Source: Phyllostachys edulis | Lineage: Eukaryota > Streptophyta > Magnoliopsida > Poales > Poaceae | DNA: 64,000 bases | Assembly: GCA_036346405.1 (NCBI GenBank) | Contig: CM070558.1 | Span: 1,116,001 to 1,180,000 of the forward strand | Reading direction: 5' to 3' | Part shown: piece by piece, positions 54,963-64,000 of the stretch | Layout: every line of letters starts with the position of its first letter | Position numbering within the stretch: position 1 is the first letter of the stretch | Program-made: the position numbers and the translations under genes | The notes under the pieces: model-generated | The model's database searches: none | Told to the model about the DNA's origin: nothing | Seen by the model: the letters and a program-made list of their open reading frames with translations, nothing else

Positions 54963-55565
54963 ATGGCCGGCTCTTCCCTTCCTCCGGCTGGTGGCCAACC
55001 TCCGCTCCCCCTGGCATCACACCTCCTCGCCTCGAAGTTTACCGCCTCGCGGCCAACCTCGTCGCTACAGAGGAAGAGACCGCTGCCCACGAGCGTGAAG
55101 AGGCCGCCACCCGAGACAGCGAGGAGGCCGCCGCCAGTGAGCACGATCTCGCCGTCCTTCACGAGCATGCCAACACGGCCGCCCGTGAGCGAGAGGAGGC
55201 CGACACTCGGGCTTGCGCCGCCGAGGCCGAGCACGAGCGTGCTGAGGCCGCCGCGCATGCCCGGGACCTCGACCGCGCTCGAGGAAATCATCATGACGCC
55301 TCAACCCACGGCACCTCCCACGGCTCTCGTTGCCGCCGCAACCCCGGCATCGGGCGGGCGCCATTGGCGCCGCTCCTCCAAAGAGCGTTTGATAACCGCC
55401 ACCGCTGTGGCCTCCGGCAGGCACGGTGGTAACTCCAACCGTCGCTGCCGTGGCCGCAACAACAGCGGCAACAACGGCCAGGGCGGCACCTCCAAGTCCG
55501 CCGGCGGCACCGCCGCGCCAAACCCATCTGGGTGGCCCTCGTTCTACAATCCATGGACTGGGACC
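54963..55565 (+). pseudogene. Copia gag remnant
   Basis: Frame 54963-55703 is proline-rich at first. In another frame 55035-55275 gives a Glu/Ala/His-rich coiled-coil (AHEREEAATRDSEEAAASEH), suggesting a frameshift relative to the original gag. The end is diagnostic: a Gly/Asn-rich stretch followed by GWPSFYNPWTGTIQMW (about 55528-55575), the usual C-terminal phrase of copia gag before the zinc knuckle. Protease, integrase and reverse transcriptase are absent; at about 55578 the sequence changes to a different retrotransposon. Confidence 0.75.
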
Positions 55566-55578
55566 ATCCAGATGTGGC

Positions 55579-55718
55579 GCCCTAAGTGTTCGGTGTTCCG
55601 TGGTACCTCCGTAGCTTCTCCTACGCAGCACGGAGAAAGATGCAAAAGATTTAAAAACACTGTGCATATTAATGAGCTACATACTAATTATCATTTTTTT
55701 TAATTTGGGGATGTTACA
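55579..55718 (-). mobile_element. Truncated 3' LTR of long-LTR retrotransposon
   Basis: Minus-strand LTR start TGTAACATCCCC (plus-strand GGGGATGTTACA ending 55718). Only about 140 bp remain before the copia sequence begins. The same TGTAACATCCC start is shown by the solo LTR at 39819. Confidence 0.7.
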
Positions 55719-55735
55719 AATCTACCCCCCTTAAA
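55719..55735 (-). other. Polypurine tract of LARD-like element
   Basis: Minus strand TTTAAGGGGGGTAGATT, directly before the LTR start TGTAACATCC. Confidence 0.8.
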
Positions 55736-58427
55736 CAGAATCTCGTCCCGAGATTCTGGTAGTTTGGAAGTCGAAACAAAAGACTGAGCCAGACCTAGGT
55801 GGGTTTGGTCACGAGGTTATATTTTGGATTTTGCCGCTAACCGAACTCAAACCCGAATCGAGTGAGGTTCTTCCTAAGTTTCAGGTCCTAAATAGGGAAG
55901 CTTTATCAAAGGCTTGCTAAGATCCTTCTATTAAGTGTTTTCTAGGGGTTTCTTTCAACTCTAAACGAAATGCACCATCTGTTGTCTTGATTTCCTTCAG
56001 AGATAGTGCTAGAAGATCTTGACGAAGTAACATGGCATTGCTGACACATTTTTCTTTCCATTGTTTTGTTTAATCTTTCTTTTCTTGATTCGAATGCACT
56101 TCTGGCATGCCAAACTTCACGTCTTTTTCCGGTAGGATGAAAGAATTCTAACTATCTACGAGGGAAGAGTCCTAAAGAGCAGAGAAAAGAGGTTAAAGCA
56201 AGTTTTACAGTAGTTTTACTTAACCCTTACTTCTCTAGTTTTATCTTCCCAGCATGGAGAAGATACATTGGATAAATGCATGAAAGGGTGCATATATGAA
56301 TTCGACTTTATGACAAATTTAGGTTAGATTAGTGAGAGTACAAACTTCCACATGCATGCTTACATGATCCTATCAAAATGCAACAAAATAATTTCATTTT
56401 TTTTTGTTAGGTGAGCATAAGGCTCAACAATCAACAAGAATTCATACTAGCATTACTTGGTCCTTAATGTAGAAAACAAACACTCAATTTGATAACTTGA
56501 ATAAATGCTCACTAAGGCCTACTCATGCTAGTGAAATCATGTCAAATTCTACACAAGCACCAAGAAGGTTTACACTCAAAACAAGTCTACTCCTACTAGT
56601 ATTATCATTTTAAAGTTCACTCATACATTTAGCTTTAGCATCTAGTTCACAGATTTTTGGGTTAAAATCTACTAGTGAGCAACTAAGGTTCCGGAAATAT
56701 ACTAAATTGGCTAGAAAAATCCCATGAAAATTCTGGGATGTTTATGGAACACTAGAGATGCTAGGAAAATTAACCCTACATAATAATCTCAGGTTCTAGT
56801 TGGTACAACAATTCAGACAAGGAAAACAAGACATAGGCTCAAACACTAGTGAAATTAAGTTGAAAAATTCCAGAAAAATTCTGGCATGCTACTGAGGTGA
56901 TTCTTAACACCAGAAAATTGCGTACTAGCAGTTTACACCTACCTATTAGTACCAGATTCAAAATTGGCCAGAACAGCCCCACAAAGCATTTGATTTAATT
57001 TCTGGGCAAAAAAAGTTCAATAAATTCTGGAAAAATTATATTTATTACTACACACCATCAGGTTATCATGTGAATAATTTCAAGATTTTAGGGTCTACCA
57101 TAAGTTACAGAAGTATTTTTCTTTCAATCCAAGTCAAAAAGTGCACCAAACAAGGAATGAGTTTCACTTTGCATAAAGAAGAATTGACTATATAAGCAAA
57201 CCTAGCATGGTTTAAACACTTTCAATGGAACAACATAAATATGAGCTACTCTTAGATCAAAACATAATAAGTTCACTTCTCATTAATTTAAAAGACAAGC
57301 ATGCACTTTTACTACCACAACATCTAGCACATCAAGCTATAACATACATGACATTCAAAATTTCAACTCATGCAAGGAATCTATATGAGCATGGCAAGTT
57401 GTTAATTTCCAAATTGGTTAACAATATTAAGCTAAAGAAACTTAAAGGCAATTTCAATTTATACTTCTACATGTTTAATTATTTTCATGTTTCGATCACC
57501 ATGATGAACTACTAACCATGCTTCTTGATTTATACAACTTGAGTAGCATGACATGCTTGAGTTAATTTAGGAGCTATATGCATGATCAAGGTACAAGAAT
57601 CAAGATGTCAAATACATAATTTTAGGCGTTTCCTACCCCCCTTAAACATTTTGGGGCATAAAGGATGAGGTGAGGAAAGAATAAGCACAAGTTGAGGGAA
57701 CGGGCAATCGGTATGCAAATTTAATTAACTCTAATATGTACTAATCATTTTAAAATCACCAAAATGAGATATTACCCTAACCCAATTACAAACATATAAC
57801 CAGTAAGAAATGAACTCCAAATATTTGCAAGAAGGCATAAGATCCAATGCAAAACTCATAAGACATAAGATTCAACTTCTCGGCACGACTAACTTGTATT
57901 GAATGAGCAAGCAATCGTTTTGAGAAGAAAAATTTCAGAGCACAACCCAAGTTCTAATGCATATAAAAATCACGGTAAAACCATCTAAGGGTGTATTAGG
58001 CACTAGCCAACTAATATCACATCTTACCCTTTCAATTCCCATCAGTTTTAGTTGAATTATCCTCTCATTTTCAGCCCTAACGATGAACTAAGTGCTTGAT
58101 GTCCAAAACTTGTATCCATGCTCCAAGCTGAGTTCTCCAACTTCAAAAGCTTCTAATCTTCATCAAAAGACAGCCAACACTTCATATTCTCAACACTCAT
58201 TGAATCCCAAAACCGAAATTAAACGGTAACAACTATCTTTTGAAAGAAGATGAGAGGAAACAATTTTTCAAAACTTAAACAAGAGCAAGGTGAGATGAGC
58301 ACTCTAAGATAGATAAGGAGTAAAACCTGAGAGCTTACTTAAGTTTTCATAAACCATTTGAAATTTTGAACTTAATTTTTCAAAATATCCTAAGGACGAC
58401 CAAACTAGGGGTTTCTACGGTCAGCAT

Positions 58428-58440
58428 GGCTCTGATACCA
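58428..58440 (-). other. Primer-binding site of LARD-like element
   Basis: GGCTCTGATACCA on the plus strand is the exact complement of TGGTATCAGAGCC, matching the 3' end of initiator tRNA-Met. Five bases separate it from the LTR end TGTGAGAACC at 58446. Confidence 0.9.
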
Positions 58441-58445
58441 ACTTT

Positions 58446-61400
58446 TGTGAGAACCCGAGGTATTAAACTTGTAATACTTAACCATCAAATTGGTCCTAGC
58501 ATTACAAATAAAATATCCCGATTCTCGGCGTATATGTACTTCCCAGAATTGCAGTACACATACCCCATACAAAAATTTAGCATCCATTCCATACACAAAA
58601 TTATTACAAGCGTACAACTTAAAGGACATACAAGATCAAATTACAGAAGTAGGGCCGACCGGCCAAATAACAACTAAAGAGATAAATAAACAGCAGAAGC
58701 AAAAGCCATAAGATGGCGATAAACAAAAGCCAAACGGTTTGCCATTACCCACAAGGCAACCGACTGGGCCGCCAAGCTAGTCGTCCTGAACGAAGTCGGT
58801 CTCACAAAAGTCGATCCCTTGGGGATCAACTTCCTCCTCTGCAACAATTTATTAAGCAAAGCAAATGAGTACAAAAATGTACTCGCAAGACTGATGTGTA
58901 GAGTAACAGACCTATATATTTAGCTACATGCAAGCTTATTTAAGTGGAGCAGGCTCTAGACTCATTTTCAGCATAAAGCAAGTTTTCATTTGCAATAATG
59001 TAATAGATTGAAGGCAGTTTTACAATATGATTTTATTTGATAAAAACAGCGAGACACAAGTAACAAATAATAACAAGATATCCTGGAAGTGGCTAACCCA
59101 ATAGCCACCACAACAATAGCATGAACTCCCCGTTCATATCACCCACATCAAGTTTTAATTAAGAATTCCAAAATGTTGAGTCTAACTCCTGCAAATCCAA
59201 TCCCAAGCGTGTCCATAACCTAGGACGAGGCTATTCGAATAGTTTATACCCTGCAGGGGTGTACCAATGTACCCACATGTCAGACCGCCTTTTCGCCAAG
59301 CTATTAGCACACTTCCTTTGGTATGCCGGCACGGCTAAGTCCTATGAGACGTTTCCAATATTGTGTATTAACTACGAGTCGCCCATATGGGAGGAAGCCC
59401 CATATGTTGATGCGGAGTCATCAAAGATGCTCATCTCCTTATAAAGGACGATGCTCCTTGTAGTGGATAACCTCCACCACTACTCACCCAAACACACACA
59501 AATTTCTTTTTCAACACAACGCACACATCCACCATGCGACCCGGAGCTAACACACGCCAAAGTACTAAGTCAAGAGAGATCCCATATCCCTCCCATGTGG
59601 TTAGCACGCAAAGATGCTTGGTTTTGGTGAAACAAGATGTTCGGTCCTTGTTGACCTGGGCAAGACATTCACAAACCCAATATACCACCATCCAACCACT
59701 TGCCCAAGTCTGAATCATTTTATTTGCACTTTTAGTTTTCAAAGCAATTTAGCACAAGGTGCTGATCAAAGAGTAATAAAATGATTTGTGTGATCAAGGT
59801 TACCGACTAAGTCGATAACTGTCCAATTCTACCGGTAGCTAAGCATTTCTAAGCATGACACCGTAAAGACAATAAAAGAGTATAATTAAATCACCGGGCT
59901 CTAATTCACCAGTGATATTAATAACTTATGTTTTGTGGCAAGGGATAACAATTTAAGGGCAACCATGCAATAGGAATAGCTACCTCTAATCGAGAAAATT
60001 ACTTTGACACAAAAGCATGCATACATACAATTGAAACAAAGTATTAGACTTGAAAATAATAGGACATTTATGATCAAACTGCTTGCCTTGCTGAGGATAA
60101 TTATCTTGCTGCAGAGGATCACTCTCGTATTCAATATAATCATCGGAACCTATCGAAAGAATCGAGAAACACAAATAAGAACGAATAACACCGAGAATAC
60201 TAAAAAATTCCAAGTCATCCAAAAATCATGAAAAATTCACAGAAGGAAGATCATGATTTTAGATGAATTTATATGAAATAATTATTCCGTTTGGATTTAG
60301 TATGTGAGAGTTATAGTAGTTTGAAACTCAGATTTCAGAAAAAAAAAATCAAATTATTACTCATCTGTTACTGTTCATCCGAATTAAATTATTTAGTGAA
60401 ATTTTGTAGGATAGTGGTGGATATAAGGATTATAAAAATGGATAGAGGGTGAAATTATATGAACAACCCAATTGGATTCATCCCATTTGGAGTTCAACTG
60501 AATTTTCTATGAATTTTTGAAGTTAATTCAATTTCTAGTGCAAAAATTGTTCCTTCCAGAAATTAATTCTAATTTCGAAAATTTCTAGGACATTAACATG
60601 TTTTAAACCTATTCCAAGTTAAAAGTACATTAAAAGTGGAAACCAACAAAATTGGTTCCACTCAAATTGGAGTTACAGAGAAATACTTATGTATTTTTGA
60701 AGTTAAAACAATTTTTAGTGCAACAATAATTCGTTTTGGAATTTTATAAATCATGTTCTTCTTTTCTTACTGAGGCTGACCTAGTACTCGGAAACACTCT
60801 TTCCAGGCATTCTATGTATACATCTACGATGATTATACAGGCAAAATCAAACCTCTTATATGTTCTCCTCCTTCGGCAGACTTTGATGGTGATTGTGAGC
60901 ACATCTATTAACTACGGTTGCAATTAGCTAGAGGCACACTCACACCCTGAGGTTAACTAACTATTTACCTACCAACCGATTTTACTTGACTAACTTATCT
61001 AGGTGGCTCCCAAAGTTAGGCATACACTAATTTAATCCAATGAGCTTATCGCTACCGATAACCAACTTAACCATTAAAAGAAAGGGGTTCACTGTCAGCC
61101 AACTACAAGTAAACATACACACACAGAGGGCTACAGAGGAAGTAAAAACATGGCTAAGGCTTGGCTAAATAGGAACATCAAGAAGCTTCTCCTTGGTCAA
61201 CTACTAACTAGTTACCTTCCTTCAGATTTCAACTTTCAATCTTGTTAACTCACTGGTACGACCTAATTGGCATTCAACAGGTTGGTTAGCAAAAGATGTT
61301 TGGTTCTACAAGTGGATTCGACTGACAACTCAAACTATTCCTTAATCACCTTCTCTGCTTATCAATTCAACTAACAGACTTTAGCAGTTTTTGACAACTA

Positions 61401-64000
61401 ACCTGAACTACTTGAATTAATCCTGTTTAGTGCCTTCTGACAATTCTCATGTTTTTCAGGTTACTGTTCACACATCCTACAACAGCACAACCATATAAAC
61501 TAAAGTACTACTTTAATCAGACTTCAATTATCAGATTTAGCTAAATCAAATGTGTGATCTAGTTGATACTCACATAAAAAACTAGCAGAATAACAAAATG
61601 ATTGTCTAGCAAGTGAGTTCACTGACAAATCAAATTTTTCTACAATTCACTTTTCAGCTCAATTAAAGGAAAAATTCAGAGAAAAAAAATGTTTGTTACT
61701 AAACCTTCTCACTAACTCAAAATTTCATTTGATAAATGAGGTTTTGAGTGATTTAATATCTAGACAGCATTAAGCACTAATTAACCCTTTCTGGACAACC
61801 CAACCTACAACAGGACATTTTTCAGGGAAAAGAAACTGCCAACTTAACCTCTCCTTAATTCAAATTTCAAATTGCTAGGCACAAACATAAGTGATCTAAT
61901 TAGTTCATCACCAACTTAGCTAGATGAATCGACCAATGTTCTAACTACTGGTATTGGAACACCACCAACCTATTGTTAGTTTTGAACATCTTCAGATTTT
62001 CCTTTACAGTTCAATCAGCCAGATCAGAGTGATGATTCAAATCTGAGCATAAGTGATGGTTAACTAACTTGAATACTCACTAAAACAATGCTTTTGAGTA
62101 ATCAAATTAGTCATTGGACTGGTTTATGATCTAATGTCATCTCCAGGCTTCCCCTAAACATTTCTGTGCTCACAGTTCAGACAACAGAAGGATCTAAACG
62201 GAAGTGTTGTTAGTCAACTATTTCAATTACTGCCTACCTTCTCTGTTCACTCAACTGCCAACACAGCATTCTTCAGAAATGCAGTGCTGCTGAACAAACC
62301 TTCTCAATTTCAATCTTAAATTTTGTTAATCCATTAGAGTGGTCCAGTTAACAGTTCTAGGATTAGTTAGCAGTTTATTTTACAAGTGAGTCTTGGTTTT
62401 CGGTGACAGTGAGGAAAAACACAGAGGGCACAAATGGTGGAACAGGGAAGGGCTTGGCTGAATTGGGCTGGGGTCGTCGCCGGCGATTGAGGGCAATGGA
62501 GCAGGCCGGAGTAAGCTGAAATGGGAAGCTGAGGCTCGGAGCTACCTGCCGGAGGTGTCGTCGCCGGTGAAGGGGCATGGTGGCGGGGTTAAGCGGAGGA
62601 GGCTGCTCGGGCGTCGCTGTCGCTGGCGCGCGAAGTTGGTTCAACTCAGGGGGGCGCCTGGATCTGAGCTCCTGGGGTGCTGTGACACGGTGCACGAGGC
62701 CGATGGTCACTGGTGCCGCTTCGGCGACCACGGAGCGCAGCGGCGGGTCTTCTACCATGCTGGCGAACGAAAAGGATGGTGAGGCGTTGGAAGGTGTGAG
62801 ACAATGAGTTTTGGGGAAAGCATGGAAGCTCACCGAGCTGTCGAACTCGGTGGAGAAGCTTCCCAGCGGCAGGGCGGAGCTGGCGGAAACACGGCGGCGG
62901 TGTGTGGCCAGGGTCGGGGAAGAACACGTCGCCCTCCAACGATTTTGAACAAAAGCCCAAATGAGCACACCGGAATGCTCAGCATAATGCAGCGAACAGG
63001 AATGACAAGGTCATGCCTGCTAAGCTCACTCCTGGCGCGTAGGGGCACCACGGCGCACGGTGGTCGTGCCCACCGTAGGTGAAGGTGACACCCGCGTTCT
63101 CGCCGATTCAGAGGACGGCGAGCTCCAGTCCGGTGAAGATGAGTGAGGAGCACGAAGGGGGTGTCCTTGGCCAGAGAGGAGTGACGGTGGGGTTCTCTCC
63201 CCTCCTCCTTCTTCTCGGCGGAGGCAAAGAGGGAGAGAGAGGGTGATGTGAGGAGAACGAGGGTGACAGAGGCTGGTCAGGGGAGGTATAAGAGGCTCGA
63301 GCGATCCTCGTGGCACGAAGGCAGTGGCCGTGGTGGGCGGTGGAGTCAGGAGCACGATCGAGCGGCTGCATGCGCGCGCACAGGGAGGAACGGTGAGATC
63401 GAGTGAGGGAAAGGAAAGTGATGACAGGTGGGGTCGGTCATCAGTGGCAGAGAGGGAGTGGGTGTAGACCAAGCTGGTTGGGTTGAGCCACACAGGCTCG
63501 GGTCCGGGTCGGAACAGTACAGGCTAAGTTGTTTGACTATTTTGAATTTAATTGATTCCAGTTTGACCGAGGCTCTAAAATTAGTAATAAAATTTGAAAA
63601 ATTCAGAAAAATTTCAGAGGCGTTCCTGAGACATGGTAGTACTCAAATAAAATCTTAATTATCACTGTTCAAGATTTATTTGCTTAGTTTAAATTCAAAC
63701 TTGGAATAGGTTATTGAATTGTGCTTGAATTTTCTGAGGGTTAAAACTATTCCCAAAAATTTGGAAAAATTATATTTATTCATGATAATTATTATATTAT
63801 TTGAATAAATTATTTCTAGATGATGTTCATAAGCTTTTATTCTTGCTTTCTTTTGGAATTTAAATTTGAAGTGTATGTTTTCTTTGATTTCAACATTTTT
63901 AAAAGCAACAAACTATGCAATTGCTCCAGAAAAACTAATGCATGTTCAAAAGTTTTAATTTCTCCTCATTTTTATACATCTGAAACACAACCCAAGTGCA
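58446..64000 (-). mobile_element. Very long 5' LTR (at least 5.5 kb), runs off window
   Basis: Starts TGTGAGAACCCGAGGTATTA on the plus strand, adjoining the primer-binding site. No GATGTTACA end is reached by 64000, so the LTR is longer than 5.5 kb or contains nested insertions. It shares blocks with the 4.15-kb solo LTR (CTATTCGAATAG...CTGCAGGGGTGTAC at 59230-59265). A GC-rich, gene-like stretch at 62390-63500 has open frames on both strands, including 197 codons on the minus strand (62968-62375), but no recognisable protein. CTCTTATACCTCC on the minus strand near 63290 could be the LTR core promoter, with the GC-rich block as transcript leader. Confidence 0.65.

Larger units (their letters stand above)
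55719..58445 (-). mobile_element. Non-coding internal domain of LARD-like retrotransposon
   Basis: Bounded on the minus strand by a primer-binding site (TGGTATCAGAGCC, 58440-58428) next to the 5' LTR and a polypurine tract AAGGGGGGTAGATT (55732-55719) next to the 3' LTR. AATCTCGGGACGAGATTC before the tract is typical of Tekay/Del elements. The 2.7 kb between has no gag or pol: the longest frame is about 96 codons (57225-57515) of AT-rich, unrecognised sequence. This fits a large retrotransposon derivative that would need proteins from an autonomous relative. Confidence 0.75.

Noticed and set aside
62375..62968. 197-codon minus-strand frame in the long LTR
   Set aside because: In the GC-rich part of an LTR with open frames on both strands; no similarity recognised. 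Noted as a composition anomaly, not as a gene.

Overview
This window looks like a transposon-rich stretch of a grass nuclear genome. The reasons are intron-poor, GC-rich genes of the DUF4220/DUF594 family (strongly expanded in grasses), Tourist-type MITEs, CACTA elements with CACTCGGCAAAG subterminal repeats, Tekay/Del-like LTRs, and plant Helitrons carrying RPA-like genes. A panicoid grass is my guess, but the species cannot be fixed from the sequence alone. Family names come from recognising conserved motifs; no search was run.

Layout. 1-6577: a decayed CACTA element on the + strand (TNP2-type transposase, then the second Transposase_24-type gene, then a subterminal repeat array) that runs straight into a 3' fragment of a DUF594 gene (6578-7000). 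7490-8010: an RPA-like OB-fold relic on the - strand. 8614-9170: a second, partial CACTA-type element. 9171-9990: an LTR-like fragment. 10067-10620: a second DUF594 3' pseudogene. 11.2-13.8 kb: mostly unclassified, with one clean Tourist MITE (12686-12968). 13.8-19.3 kb: a GC-rich exon-like segment and a nearly full-length but broken L1-type LINE. 19.3-21.7 kb: fragments of a plastid-type pyruvate kinase gene with a 244-bp tandem exon duplication, ending at a Helitron-like 3' terminus. About 22-33.6 kb: a large - strand Helitron with a broken Rep/helicase gene and a broken RPA-like gene.

33.6-51.1 kb is a DUF594 neighbourhood. It begins with a scrambled relic of DUF594 upstream sequence containing direct, tandem and inverted repeats (33641-34862). 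A Harbinger-like element (35195-40516) follows, with a 4.15-kb solo LTR nested inside. Then come two tandem copies of a roughly 4.6-kb segment, each with one intact single-exon DUF4220/DUF594 gene (42063-44465, 800 codons; 48459-50882, 807 codons). The second copy took a 1-kb truncated LINE insertion after the duplication. These two genes are the only intact, probably functional host genes I can defend.

51.1-53.3 kb: several terminal-inverted-repeat elements, each bordered by long (TA)n tracts, including a 1.2-kb Mutator-like element with about 140-bp TIRs and a GC-rich interior. 53.3-54.5 kb: a chimera of captured gene pieces (kinesin KIN-7 N-terminus next to a Rab geranylgeranyl transferase alpha exon). 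54635-55565: remnant of a Ty1-copia element (LTR, primer-binding site, end of gag). 55.58-64.0 kb: a - strand, long-LTR, apparently non-coding retrotransposon (LARD-like); its 3' LTR is cut off at the copia junction and its 5' LTR continues past the window end.

The genes do not form a pathway. The common thread is repeated duplication of DUF594 loci and their flanks, cut and carried by CACTA, Harbinger, LINE and MITE insertions, alongside at least three captured or stranded host-gene fragments (pyruvate kinase, kinesin, RabGGTase alpha).
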